NCBI GenBank assembly: GCA_023394965.1
Contig: JAEWZX010000024.1
Span: 1-64,000, forward strand
Direction: 5' to 3'
DNA length: 64,000 bases
Source of the DNA: Pseudomonadota bacterium
GTDB taxonomy: Bacteria > Pseudomonadota > Alphaproteobacteria > Sphingomonadales > Sphingomonadaceae
Made by a program: the position numbers and the translations under genes. Under the pieces are notes generated by a model, which did no database searches, was not told where the DNA came from, and saw only the letters and a program-made list of their open reading frames with translations. Of this stretch, positions 17,628-26,597 are shown one piece after another. The stretch's first letter is position 1; the number at the start of each line of letters is the position of its first letter.

Positions 17628-18635
17628 TTATAAAAACTTCGCCATCACGCCGGCGGTGTCGATCATACGGTTCGAGAAGCCCCATTCATTGTCATACCAG
17701 CTGACAACACGGGCGAGCTTGCCTTCCATCACACTGGTTTCGAGGCTGTCGATGGTCGAGCTGGCCGGATAGTGATTGAAGTCCGACGAAACCAGCGGCT
17801 GGTCGGTATAATCCAGCACACCCTTCATCGCTCCCTCCGCAGCCGACTTAAGTGCGGCGTTCAGTTCCTCGACGCTGGTGTCGCGGCCAGGGGTAAAAAC
17901 CAGATCGACTAGGCTGACATTCGGCGTCGGCACACGAACGCTCGATCCGTCGAGCTTGCCGGCCAATTCAGGCAGAACGAGACCGACAGCGCGAGCCGCG
18001 CCTGTAGTGGTCGGAATCATATTCTGTGCACCGCCACGGGCCCTGCGCATATCGCCATGCATTTGGTCGAGCATGCGCTGGTCGTTCGTGTAGCTGTGGA
18101 TCGTGGTCATGAAGCCGCGCTCGATACCCACGGTTTCGTGCAGCACCTTGGCCATCGGCGACAGACAGTTGGTCGTACAGCTGGCGTTTGAAACGATCAC
18201 ATCGTCCGCTGTCAGCACATCATGGTTCACGCCATAGACGATGGTGGCGGAAACACCCTTTGCCGGGGCAGAGATCAGGACCCGCTTGGCGCCCGCGTCG
18301 AGATGCGGACGGCATGCTTCGTCAGACTGGAAGAACCCGGTGCATTCGAGGACGATATCGATGCCCTGTTCACCATGCGGCAGCTTGGCCGGGTCGCGTT
18401 CGCTGGTAACGGCAATCGATTTGCCGTTCACGATAATGGCGTTATCGCCAACTTCGACAGTCCCGGGAAAGCGGCCGTGGGTGGAATCGTATTGGAACAA
18501 AATAGCGTTCGAATTAGTGTCCGCCAGATCGTTGATGCTGACGAGGTCTAGATCGTGATCGTCACGCTCTAGAATTGCGCGCGCTACGAGGCGTCCGATA
18601 CGTCCGAAACCGTTGATTGCAACCTTGGTGGCCAT
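17628..18635 (-). CDS. gap: Glyceraldehyde-3-phosphate dehydrogenase, type I
   Basis: 335 residues. The NAD-binding start is AINGFGRIGRLVARA with Asp in SINDLAD (about residue 36), favouring NAD over NADP. The catalytic Cys lies in SNASCTTNCLSP, and the C-terminal WYDNEWGFSNRM is complete. It follows tkt by 16 bp and is therefore very likely in the same operon. A single GAPDH here probably serves glycolysis; sphingomonads usually rely on Entner-Doudoroff for glucose. Confidence 0.96.
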   Translation of the reverse strand: MATKVAINGFGRIGRLVARAILERDDHDLDLVSINDLADTNSNAILFQYDSTHGRFPGTVEVGDNAIIVNGKSIAVTSERDPAKLPHGEQGIDIVLECTGFFQSDEACRPHLDAGAKRVLISAPAKGVSATIVYGVNHDVLTADDVIVSNASCTTNCLSPMAKVLHETVGIERGFMTTIHSYTNDQRMLDQMHGDMRRARGGAQNMIPTTTGAARAVGLVLPELAGKLDGSSVRVPTPNVSLVDLVFTPGRDTSVEELNAALKSAAEGAMKGVLDYTDQPLVSSDFNHYPASSTIDSLETSVMEGKLARVVSWYDNEWGFSNRMIDTAGVMAKFL

Positions 18636-18651
18636 TGGGAAGAACTCCTGC

Positions 18652-20643
18652 TTAACCGTTCAATTTGTTTATGATTTGCGGAATGATAGCGTCAGCGGTG
18701 AGACCGAATTTTTCGAACAGGTCGCTGGCCGGGGCGCTGGCCCCGAAGCCGTCTATCCCGATGCGCAAGCCATTGGTCATTGTGTAGCGATCCCAGCCGA
18801 AGGTAGTGCCCGCTTCAATGCTTACGCGGAGAATTTCCTCCGGTGCGACATCAGGCAGGATATCCGCGCGATAGGCATCGTCCTGCTCGTCGAAGAGCTG
18901 CGTGCAGACCATCGACACGACATCCGCGCCAATTCCATCGGCTTCGAGCCGGTCGGCGCATTCCATGGCCAGATGGAGTTCGGAACCGGTCGCGATCAAA
19001 ATGACCCGTCGCGGTGCCTGCGCTGCTTTCAGGCGGTATCCGCCCCGCTCGGTCATATTTTCCGAAAGCTGGTGCGTGCGCATCTGTGGCAGGTTCTGGC
19101 GACTCAGCGCGAGCACTGTCGGACGGTCGGACTGACGCAGCGCGATATCCCAGCATTCCGCTGTTTCAACTGCATCGGCCGGACGCATCACCAAAAGGTT
19201 CGGCATCATGCGCAGCGACTGAACATGCTCGATCGGTTGGTGGGTCGGCCCATCTTCGCCCAACCCGATACTGTCATGGGTCATGACATAGACGACACGA
19301 ACCTGTTGAAGCGCCGAAAGGCGGATTGCCGCGCGGCAATAGTCGGTGAACACTAGGAAGGTACCGCCATAAGGGATTACGCCGCCGTGCAGCGCCATGC
19401 CATTCATCGCCGCGGCCATGCCGAATTCGCGGATGCCGTAATAAACGTAACGGCCCGAATAATCGTCGGCAGTGAAAGGGCCGATACCGCCCGCTTTGGT
19501 GTTGTTCGACCCAGTAAGGTCGGCGCTTCCGCCAATCGTTTCAGGTAGTCTTGAGTTGATCTCACCCAGCGCCATTTCGCTGGCCTTCCGCGTCGCGACC
19601 TTCTGAGGTTCGTCGATCAACCCATTGATATAGCTGTCGAGATTGAACCCTTCAGGCAACTCGCCCGCAATGCGGCGTTCAAATTCCGCCTTCTGGTCGC
19701 TGCTATCGAGGCGAACCTGCCATTCGCTATGCGCCCGCGCGCCGGTTTCTGCAGTCGCGCGCCAATCGGCCAGAATATCTTCAGGGATTTCGAACGGCGC
19801 GGCTTCCCAGCCCAGCACATCGCGCGCAGCGGAAATTTCGTCCTCGCCGAGCGGAGCGCCATGGGTCGCGCTGGTGCCCTGCTTGTTGGGGGCGCCTTTG
19901 CCGATCACCGTCTTGCAGGCAACGAGCGACGGACGCTCATCAGCCACGGCCTCGTCGATCGCACGGCGGATATCGTCGACATTGTGGCCGTCGCAGCCAA
20001 CCACATGCCAGCCAGTTGCTTCGTAGCGGGCCTTGATATCTTCGCTGGTGGAGAGATCTGTGGTCCCGTCGATGGTGATATTGTTATCGTCCCACAGCAC
20101 CACCATACGGCCAAGCTTGAGATGCCCCGCAAGGCCGATCGCTTCGTGATTGATGCCTTCCATCAGGCATCCGTCGCCGGCAATGACCCAAGTACGGTGA
20201 TCGACAACATCGTCTCCGAAAGTGGCGTTGAGATGACGTTCCGCCATCGCCATACCAACCGCCATTGCCAGCCCCTGGCCGAGCGGGCCGGTCGTGCTTT
20301 CCACACCTTCAAGGAGGAAGTTTTCCGGATGGCCAGCGCATGGGCTGCCGATCTGGCGGAAATTGCGGATGTCTTCCATCGTCGGGCGTTCATAGCCGGA
20401 CAGGTGCAGCAACGCGTAAATCAGCATCGAGCCGTGACCGGCCGACAGTACGAACCGGTCGCGATCCGCCCAGTCCGGGGTCTTGGGATCGTGCTTGAGA
20501 TAATCGCTCCAAAGCACGGTCGCCACATCGGCCATACCCATCGGCATTCCGGGATGCCCGGAATTGGCAGCCTGCACCGCATCCATCGAAAGTGCCCTGA
20601 TGGCATTGGCCATCTGGACCATGCGAGACGTGGCGAGACTCAT
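18652..20643 (-). CDS. tkt: Transketolase
   Basis: 663 residues, full length. Thiamine-diphosphate enzyme of the pentose phosphate pathway. N-terminal ANSGHPGMPMGMADV, the ThDP/Mg motif GDGCLMEGINHEA ending in DDNNITIDG, the pyrimidine domain DSIGLGEDGPTHQPIEH and the C-terminal domain FGWDRYTMTNG with FGASAPA are all present. First gene of tkt-gap-pgk-thioesterase; its leader (20644-20821) faces the divergent zapA unit. Confidence 0.96.
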   Translation of the reverse strand: MSLATSRMVQMANAIRALSMDAVQAANSGHPGMPMGMADVATVLWSDYLKHDPKTPDWADRDRFVLSAGHGSMLIYALLHLSGYERPTMEDIRNFRQIGSPCAGHPENFLLEGVESTTGPLGQGLAMAVGMAMAERHLNATFGDDVVDHRTWVIAGDGCLMEGINHEAIGLAGHLKLGRMVVLWDDNNITIDGTTDLSTSEDIKARYEATGWHVVGCDGHNVDDIRRAIDEAVADERPSLVACKTVIGKGAPNKQGTSATHGAPLGEDEISAARDVLGWEAAPFEIPEDILADWRATAETGARAHSEWQVRLDSSDQKAEFERRIAGELPEGFNLDSYINGLIDEPQKVATRKASEMALGEINSRLPETIGGSADLTGSNNTKAGGIGPFTADDYSGRYVYYGIREFGMAAAMNGMALHGGVIPYGGTFLVFTDYCRAAIRLSALQQVRVVYVMTHDSIGLGEDGPTHQPIEHVQSLRMMPNLLVMRPADAVETAECWDIALRQSDRPTVLALSRQNLPQMRTHQLSENMTERGGYRLKAAQAPRRVILIATGSELHLAMECADRLEADGIGADVVSMVCTQLFDEQDDAYRADILPDVAPEEILRVSIEAGTTFGWDRYTMTNGLRIGIDGFGASAPASDLFEKFGLTADAIIPQIINKLNG

Positions 20644-20821
20644 TGGATGTATTCTCCGGAAATAAGGGCCGATTCGACGCGCGCGAAGCCTTTGCGGAGC
20701 ACGCGCTTCAGGTCAACCCGCACGAGCGGGCATTCGCGGGCCGCCTGCCCTCACCCCACTTATCAACAGCAGCTGCCAAACCTTTGCCTCCGCATGGCAA
20801 TATTGATATTCGGCTGGTGTC

Positions 20822-21028
20822 ATGAGTTCCGACCGCATCAAAAATGCCATGGACCGCATCGATCGCGCATTGGCACGGATCGAAACGCAGGCCGGCCTTG
20901 CCGCTCACCCTTCACGGGCCGGGCAATCCGCCAATGTTGAACTCGCCGAACGGTATGAATCGCTGCGCGAACATGTTTTGACGAGCATTTCGCAGCTCGA
21001 CGATCTTATCGAAGGGCTGGAAAGATGA
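20822..21028 (+). CDS. Small coiled-coil protein upstream of zapA
   Basis: 68 residues, almost entirely predicted helix, with heptad-like spacing in KNAMDRIDRALARIETQ and RYESLREHVLTSISQL. Its TGA overlaps the zapA ATG (ATGA), so translation is coupled. Small coiled-coil genes are common just before zapA in sphingomonads. A role with ZapA/FtsZ is plausible but inferred from position only. Confidence 0.7.
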   Translation: MSSDRIKNAMDRIDRALARIETQAGLAAHPSRAGQSANVELAERYESLREHVLTSISQLDDLIEGLER

Positions 21029-21348
21029 GCGACCTTACCCTTTCCATCGGTGGCCGCAATTATACCGTTTCCTGTGCCGACGGTCAGGAAAGCCATGTGG
21101 AACACCTGGCCAGCATGATCGATGGCAAGCTTGGCACGATGGGCAAGAACCTTTCTAGCAACGATGCCAAGAATCTGCTGTTCGCGGCGCTCCTGCTTGC
21201 CGACGAATTGGAAGAAACGCGGAAGGTTGCATCGCACCCCAACACGCCCGGTTTCGACACGGACAGGTTGGCCAGCCAGCTCGATCGTTTCGCACTTGCA
21301 CTGGAGAATGCAGCATCCACTCTTGAGGGTGGCGGCCGCAACTCCTAA
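21025..21348 (+). CDS. zapA: Cell division protein ZapA
   Basis: 107 residues. FtsZ-associated protein that bundles protofilaments at the division ring. The N-terminal domain shows LSIGGRNYTVSCADGQE and HLASMIDGKLG, followed by a long helix with LFAALLLADELEE. Followed at once by 6S RNA and the 5-formyl-THF cyclo-ligase, the arrangement conserved across proteobacteria. Confidence 0.9.
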   Translation: MSDLTLSIGGRNYTVSCADGQESHVEHLASMIDGKLGTMGKNLSSNDAKNLLFAALLLADELEETRKVASHPNTPGFDTDRLASQLDRFALALENAASTLEGGGRNS

Positions 21349-21356
21349 ATAGGGTT

Positions 21357-21529
21357 TGGCGGGACTGCCCGGCACGAGCCGCATGAATATCCCTGAGGCT
21401 ATAAGCAATCCATGGGAGCTGTCCCTGCCTTGGTCCACCGGTTCGGCCGTGGGATTGGGGCACACGGTACCCACCTGACGTTTTCGCGTCAGAGGATTTC
21501 GCCGGAAACGACCCATGGTGGTTCCGCCA
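21357..21529 (+). ncRNA. ssrS: 6S RNA
   Basis: About 173 nt between zapA and the folate cyclo-ligase gene, the usual 6S locus. The ends pair (TGGCGG at 21357 with CCGCCA ending at 21529), enclosing a central region with internal hairpins such as CCTGACG-TTTT-CGCGTCAGAGG. 6S RNA mimics an open promoter and sequesters sigma70 RNA polymerase in stationary phase. Ends are estimated from pairing. Confidence 0.8.
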
Positions 21530-21590
21530 CTCTCCCTTCCCATCGTTGAGCTCTTGGACGCCGACGTGATCTGCCGATAAGGACGCCTGC

Positions 21591-22163
21591 GTGACCAAAA
21601 ACGATCTCAGAAAACTGCTTCGGGCCAAGCGTCGCGACCATGTGGCCGCTCTGACCGACAGCATGCGCACACTGGTGTTCATGCGCCCGCCCGCGCCGCT
21701 TATCGGAATGATACCCGACGATGCAGCCATCGGGCTCTATCATGCGGGCTCTTCGGAAGCTCCTACCGCATCCTATGCGCGCCACTTCTTCGAACAGGGG
21801 CACGAAATCTCCCTCCCACATTTTTCAGCGATGAATACGCGCATGCAATTCCGCCGTTTCATGGACCCCCATGATGAAAGCGATCTTGAAACAGGCCCGT
21901 TCGGCATCAGGCAACCGAAAGACACTACGGAAGAGGTCGTACCGACTGTCCTGTTCGTACCGCTGGTCGGCTTTACGAAAACAGGCGCACGGCTCGGCCA
22001 GGGCGGCGGACATTATGATCGCTGGCTGGCGGCACATCCCGGGACAATCACGATCGGGCTCGGCTGGGACTGCCAGCTGGTGGAAGATCTACCCACAGAA
22101 CCGCACGACATCCCCCTTTGTGCAATTGTCACCCCAACCCGACTGTACGGACCCTTCGCATGA
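21591..22163 (+). CDS. 5-formyltetrahydrofolate cyclo-ligase
   Basis: 190 residues, GTG start with AAGGA upstream. Converts 5-formyl-THF to 5,10-methenyl-THF using ATP. The conserved C-terminal substrate loop is LGQGGGHYDRWLA, preceded by FVPLVGFTKTGARL. N-terminal KNDLRKLLRAKRRDH is the usual basic start of this family. It follows 6S RNA directly and overlaps the next gene as ATGA. Confidence 0.92.
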   Translation: MTKNDLRKLLRAKRRDHVAALTDSMRTLVFMRPPAPLIGMIPDDAAIGLYHAGSSEAPTASYARHFFEQGHEISLPHFSAMNTRMQFRRFMDPHDESDLETGPFGIRQPKDTTEEVVPTVLFVPLVGFTKTGARLGQGGGHYDRWLAAHPGTITIGLGWDCQLVEDLPTEPHDIPLCAIVTPTRLYGPFA

Positions 22164-22375
22164 GGAAAGAACCCACTTGGCGCATCCCTGTCGGCATTCT
22201 TGGCCTGCTGGTGGCTCTGACGGTTTATGGGCTGGTGATTGCCCGATATGCGCCGGAGCTGATCGGCGACTGGCCTACGCTGGTGCAGACGGTAATCTAC
22301 ATTCTTCTCGGCTTGGTCTGGCTGCTACCGCTCAGGCGCTTTCTAATCTGGATGGAAACGGGCCGCTGGGGCTGA
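22160..22375 (+). CDS. Small two-helix inner membrane protein (DUF2842-like)
   Basis: 71 residues from the ATG overlapping the cyclo-ligase stop codon. Two hydrophobic helices (IPVGILGLLVALTVYGLVIA and VIYILLGLVWLLPL) separated by a short polar turn, with the terminal WMETGRWG. Length, layout and position after the folate gene fit the alphaproteobacterial DUF2842 family. Function unknown; co-translation with the cyclo-ligase is evident. Confidence 0.7.
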   Translation: MRKEPTWRIPVGILGLLVALTVYGLVIARYAPELIGDWPTLVQTVIYILLGLVWLLPLRRFLIWMETGRWG

Positions 22376-22490
22376 TCTCCGGCGCCTGCGATCATTGCAA
22401 GCGTCTTACTCAAAACAAAGATAGCGCAGCACATTCACAGCGATCCCGGGCGCTGGCGTAGCATTCCGATAATATGGATAGTTCCCCAAG

Positions 22491-22567
22491 TGGCGCGAGT
22501 GACGGGACTCGAACCCGCGACCTTCGGCGTGACAGGCCGACACTCTAACCAACTGAGCTACACCCGC
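22491..22567 (-). tRNA. tRNA-Asp (anticodon GTC)
   Basis: 77 nt on the minus strand with acceptor GCGGGTG/CACTCGC, D-arm GCTCAGTTGGTTAGAGT, anticodon loop CTGTCAC (GTC), T-arm GCGGG-TTCGAGT-CCCGT and encoded CCA. Its leader and trailer carry a 10-bp inverted repeat (22485-22494 with 22571-22580) that would extend the acceptor pairing in the precursor. Confidence 0.96.
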
Positions 22568-22587
22568 GCAGCCACTTGGGAGCCGCG

Positions 22588-22616
22588 CATCTACGGGCGG
22601 GTCCGATTCCTGTCAA
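22588..22616 (-). promoter_or_regulatory. Promoter of tRNA-Asp
   Basis: On the minus strand a consensus TTGACA (-35) and TAGATG (-10) are separated by exactly 17 bp, and the -10 hexamer sits about 20 bp before the mature tRNA 5' end. This is the best sigma70-type promoter seen in the window. Confidence 0.75.
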
Positions 22617-22722
22617 TGACGATTTGGCGCTTTTTTTGCTGTTTTTTCGCCTACCGGTTTTTGCATCTCTATTTACCCCATTTTTCACTATTTTCGCGCC
22701 GGTTTTCCGGGGTAGCAGCAGC

Positions 22723-22756
22723 AAAAGGGCTCCCAGGCATAATCGCCAGGGAGCCC
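22723..22756 (-). terminator. Terminator of the branched-chain dehydrogenase operon
   Basis: Minus-strand stem GGGCTCCC/GGGAGCCC with an inner GGC/GCC extension after one A-A mismatch, followed by TTTT. It lies 75 bp after the E2 stop codon, at the operon's 3' end. Confidence 0.7.
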
Positions 22757-22830
22757 CGTTGACTGGTTAGGTCGGCTTTCGTCTGCAGCATGGGCAGATA
22801 CCCTTACAAGCTGCCTTACGGTAGTTGCGA

Positions 22831-24153
22831 TCAGTCTATGAGAATGAGCGCAGGTGTTTCGAGCAGTTTCTTGAGTTGCTGAACGAAGCTTGCGGCATCC
22901 CAGCCATCGACGACGCGGTGGTCGCAGCTGATCGAAATGTTCATCAGCTTGCGCTTCTCGATGCGCTCGATCCCATCGCTGCCGGTGACATACATCGGCC
23001 GCTCGATGATCCGGTTCGGGCCGATGATGGCCACTTCAGGACGGTTGATCACCGGCGTCGTCGCCACGCCGCCAAGCGGGCCGAGCGAAGTCACCGTCAG
23101 CGTACCGCCCTGTAACTCGTCTGATTTGGCCGTGCCATTGCGGGCAGCCTCGGCAAGGCGCGATATCTCATTGGCAAGCTGCCACAGGTTCTTCGCCTGC
23201 GCATCCCTGATGACAGGCACCATCAGGCCGGCATCGGTCTGCGCCGCCATTCCCATATGTACCGCACCAAAGCGCGTCACCACACCCGCTTCATCGTCAT
23301 AGCGGGCATTGATCATCGGAAAATCTGGCAATGTCTTGCAGATCGCCGTGATCAGCAGCGGCAGGATGGTCAGCTTAGGCTTGTCGCCGCGGGTGGTGTT
23401 GAGCTGCGCACGCAGGTCTTCCAGGGCCGTGACATCACATTCCTCGACATAAGAGAAATGCGGAATATTACGCTTCGATGCAGCCATGTTCTCGGCAATG
23501 CGGCGACGCATGCCGATGACTTTCCTCTCCTCGTCCTCGCGAGGCTTGGCGGCAGCGCCATAGCCAGCGGTATAGGACAGGAACTGATCCAGATCGCCAT
23601 GCCGGACCCGGCCATCTTCGGCCGGCTTTACCTGAGCCAGATCGACACCCAGATCGCGCGCACGCTTGCGTACGGCAGGTGTGGCGAGAACGGTTTTGCC
23701 CGCTTGCTGCGCCGGGGCTGCTTGAGCAGGGGACGACGACGGAGAAGGCGGCGGGCTTGGATCGCCAGCCATCGCATCGTCGGAGTCCGAAGGATCGGGA
23801 TTTTCCACCTCGATCCGCTCTTCAACCTTGTCGTCCTTGGGGGCAGGAGCCGGGGTCGGCGCAGCCTCCGCGGTGGCCTCGTTATCTTCGATCACCTCGT
23901 CCGGGACTTCGCCTTCAACTTCTATCACGACCAGCATCGAGCCGATCGAAACCATGTCCCCCTCGCTACCGGCAATCTCCAGGATCTTGCCCGTAACCGG
24001 GCTTTCCATCGGCACCGTCGCCTTGTCGGTCATCATGTCGACGAACTCTTCGTCCTCGCTGACCGTATCGCCAACCTGCTTGTGCCACTGCACAATCTCG
24101 GCCTCGGCTATGCCTTCGCCAATATCGGGCATGTTGAAGGTGAATTTCGCCAT
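22831..24153 (-). CDS. bkdB: Branched-chain 2-oxoacid dehydrogenase E2 (dihydrolipoyl acyltransferase)
   Basis: 440 residues from the ATG at 24151-24153; the open frame upstream runs over the E1beta gene and is not coding. Lipoyl domain 1-80 with the lipoylated Lys in MMTDKATVP; an acidic Pro/Ala linker; a peripheral-subunit-binding domain (LATPAVRKRARDLGVDL); and the catalytic domain ending with ISCDHRVVDGWDAA (HxxxDG). It transfers acyl groups to CoA after E1 decarboxylation of branched 2-oxoacids. The cognate E3 (lipoamide dehydrogenase) is absent from the window. Confidence 0.92.
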   Translation of the reverse strand: MAKFTFNMPDIGEGIAEAEIVQWHKQVGDTVSEDEEFVDMMTDKATVPMESPVTGKILEIAGSEGDMVSIGSMLVVIEVEGEVPDEVIEDNEATAEAAPTPAPAPKDDKVEERIEVENPDPSDSDDAMAGDPSPPPSPSSSPAQAAPAQQAGKTVLATPAVRKRARDLGVDLAQVKPAEDGRVRHGDLDQFLSYTAGYGAAAKPREDEERKVIGMRRRIAENMAASKRNIPHFSYVEECDVTALEDLRAQLNTTRGDKPKLTILPLLITAICKTLPDFPMINARYDDEAGVVTRFGAVHMGMAAQTDAGLMVPVIRDAQAKNLWQLANEISRLAEAARNGTAKSDELQGGTLTVTSLGPLGGVATTPVINRPEVAIIGPNRIIERPMYVTGSDGIERIEKRKLMNISISCDHRVVDGWDAASFVQQLKKLLETPALILID

Positions 24154-24158
24154 GGGGA

Positions 24159-25220
24159 TCAGTCCTTGAGGATCTTGTCTATGGCCTCGCCAATGCGGAC
24201 CGGGCCGGGGAAATAGGCCCATTCGAGGCTGTGAGGATACGGTGTGTCGAAACCGGTGACGCGTTCGACCGGGGCTTCGAGATGGTAGAAGCAACGCTCG
24301 GTGACCAGCGCGGAAAGCTCCGCCCCGAAACCGCTGGTGCGGGTCGCCTCGTGCACGATGAGGCACCTGCCAGTACGTTTTACGGACGCTTCGATGGCCT
24401 CGATATCCAGCGGCACCAGCGTGCGCAGATCCAGAATGTCGGCTTCGACACCCTTTTCCTGGCACACCGCTTCGACGACATGGACCATCGTGCCATAGGC
24501 AAGGATGGTCAGTTGCTCGCCTTCGGTAACCTGACGCGCCTTACCTAGCGGGATCTTGTAGTACCCTTCGGGCACAATGCTGGCATCGAACCGCTTCCAC
24601 GGCTGGACCGGCTTATCGTAGTAGCCGGAAAACGGGCCATTGTAGATCCGCTTGGGCTCGAAGAAGATGACCGGATCGTTATCCTCGATACAGGAAATCA
24701 GCAGACCCTTTGCATCGTAAGGCGTGGCCGGGATAACCGTCTTCAGCCCCGAAACGTGGGTGAAAATCGCCTCGGGGCTCTGACTGTGCGTTTGCCCCCC
24801 GAAGATACCGCCGCCAAACGGGCTGCGCACCGTCATCGGCGCGATATATTCCGCCGCTGAGCGATAGCGCAGGCGTGCCGCCTCGCTGATCAGCTGGTCC
24901 AGGCCGGGATAGATATAATCAGCAAACTGGATTTCCGGCACGGGGCGCAGGCCATAGGCCCCCATTCCCACCGCCACGGCAATAATGCCGCATTCGTTGA
25001 TCGGCGTATCGAAGACGCGGGTCTTCCCGTATTTTTCCTGCAAACCGGCGGTGCACCGAAACACGCCGCCAAAATAGCCGACATCTTCGCCCATCACGAC
25101 GACATTATCGTCTCGCTGCATTGATACATCGAGCGCGTCATTGATCGCTTCGATCATGTTCAGACGGCGTTCGGCACCCGATAACACGTCTGATTGACAT
25201 GTGTTCGCCTTGGCGTTCAC
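24159..25220 (-). CDS. bkdA2: Branched-chain 2-oxoacid dehydrogenase E1 beta
   Basis: 353 residues from a GTG that overlaps the E1alpha stop as GTGA; a later internal start near MIEAINDALD is possible and fits shorter homologues. Landmarks are VVVMGEDVGYFGGVF, INECGIIAVAVGMG, PFGGGIFGGQTHSQSPE and the C-terminal GFDTPYPHSLE. Combines with E1alpha to form the ThDP-dependent decarboxylase. It is separated by 5 bp from E2. Confidence 0.92.
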   Translation of the reverse strand: MNAKANTCQSDVLSGAERRLNMIEAINDALDVSMQRDDNVVVMGEDVGYFGGVFRCTAGLQEKYGKTRVFDTPINECGIIAVAVGMGAYGLRPVPEIQFADYIYPGLDQLISEAARLRYRSAAEYIAPMTVRSPFGGGIFGGQTHSQSPEAIFTHVSGLKTVIPATPYDAKGLLISCIEDNDPVIFFEPKRIYNGPFSGYYDKPVQPWKRFDASIVPEGYYKIPLGKARQVTEGEQLTILAYGTMVHVVEAVCQEKGVEADILDLRTLVPLDIEAIEASVKRTGRCLIVHEATRTSGFGAELSALVTERCFYHLEAPVERVTGFDTPYPHSLEWAYFPGPVRIGEAIDKILKD

Positions 25221-26518
25221 TGGTCGAGCCCTCCCGGAAATTTGATCTCGCGCTCACGGATCGCCTGCTCGCTTTGCTCCTTGAGGTGCCATGGGAGCTC
25301 TTCGAAAACGTCTTCGAACATGGTGCGGAAAGGATGGTGCAAACCATGCCCCAGAATGCCGTTCGCCTCGGCCTCCTTGGTCACTTTCTTGACGTGTTCC
25401 GCCGCCTCTAGATCCATCTTTTCCTGCCGCTCCTCGTCCCACTCGCCAATGGCGATAAGGTGGTCTTTCAGGCGCGTTACCGGGTCGCCCAGTGGCCATT
25501 CCGTGCGCTCCTGCGCGCTGCGATAGCCGGTTGGATCGTCGGAGGTGGAATGGCCTTCGGCGCGGTAGGTAAAGAACTCGATCAGCGTCGGCCCGGCATT
25601 GGCCCGCGCCCGATTTGCCGCCCACTGCTCCGCCGCATAACACGCCAGAGCATCGTTCCCATCAACTCGCAGACCGGCAAGGCCATAGCCCAAGGCACGC
25701 GCAGCAAAGGTGGTGCGCTCGGCACCGGCAAAGCCGCTGAAGCTGGAAATTGCCCACTGGTTGTTAATAACATTGAGGATAACCGGTGCATTGTACACCG
25801 TTGCGAAGGTGCAGGCCGAATGGAAGTCGCCCTCTGCAGTGCTGCCCTCCCCCACCCAGGTTGCCGCGATCCGACTGTCGCCCTTCATGGCACTTGCCAT
25901 CGCCCATCCGACCGCCTGCGGCGTTTGCGTCGCAAGATTGCCGCTGATCGTGAAGAAGCTGTTTTCACGGCTCGAATACATGATCGGCAACTGGCGGCCT
26001 TTCAGCTTGTCACCCTTGTTCGAATAGATCTGGTTGATCATTTCGATCATTGGATAGCCGCGTTGAATCAGGATTCCCTGCTGGCGGTAACTCGGGAAAA
26101 CCATGTCATCGGCTGCCAGAGCCATACTCGCAGAAACGCTGGTCGCTTCCTCGCCCGTACATTTCATGTAAAAGCTGGTTTTGCCTTGCCGCTGGCCACG
26201 GAACATGCGTTCGTCGAAGGCACGCGTCATGGCCATATGGCCGAGCATCTTGCGCAGCGTGTCTGGATCCAGTTTCGGATTCCACGGGCCATGGGCCTGA
26301 TCGTCATCGCCCAGCACACGCACCAAGCCGAAGGCCATATCCCGCATCTCGCTTGGGTCGCATGTCTCGTCGGGACGCGGCATGCTTCCAGCTTCGGGCA
26401 CATCTATATGCGAGAAATCGACCGTATCTCCCGGCCGAAACTTTGGTTCGGGAACATGCAACGAAAGCTTGGGACGATTCCCCCCCTTCACTGCACTACC
26501 TTCGGGCCCATCGGCCAT
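25217..26518 (-). CDS. bkdA1: Branched-chain 2-oxoacid dehydrogenase E1 alpha
   Basis: 433 residues. The N-terminal about 70 residues are a family-specific extension. The ThDP motif is GEGSTAEGDFHSACTFA followed by NVINNQWAIS; FPSYRQQGILIQRG and the phosphorylation-loop region TYRAEGHSTSDDPTGYR, as in BCKDH E1alpha, distinguish it from pyruvate dehydrogenase. First gene of the three-gene operon. Contributes to valine, leucine and isoleucine catabolism, delivering branched acyl-CoAs. Confidence 0.92.
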   Translation of the reverse strand: MADGPEGSAVKGGNRPKLSLHVPEPKFRPGDTVDFSHIDVPEAGSMPRPDETCDPSEMRDMAFGLVRVLGDDDQAHGPWNPKLDPDTLRKMLGHMAMTRAFDERMFRGQRQGKTSFYMKCTGEEATSVSASMALAADDMVFPSYRQQGILIQRGYPMIEMINQIYSNKGDKLKGRQLPIMYSSRENSFFTISGNLATQTPQAVGWAMASAMKGDSRIAATWVGEGSTAEGDFHSACTFATVYNAPVILNVINNQWAISSFSGFAGAERTTFAARALGYGLAGLRVDGNDALACYAAEQWAANRARANAGPTLIEFFTYRAEGHSTSDDPTGYRSAQERTEWPLGDPVTRLKDHLIAIGEWDEERQEKMDLEAAEHVKKVTKEAEANGILGHGLHHPFRTMFEDVFEELPWHLKEQSEQAIREREIKFPGGLDQ

Positions 26519-26597
26519 AGAATCGTCTCCCAGACGTAATCTTACGCTTTCGCGTTATTTTATTTCACGAGTGGGAAGCGGTCAAGTCGGTGCCGGA

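Noticed and set aside
22490..22762. Plus-strand ORF over tRNA-Asp
   Set aside because: Antisense of tRNA-Asp and its promoter region; no conserved protein features.
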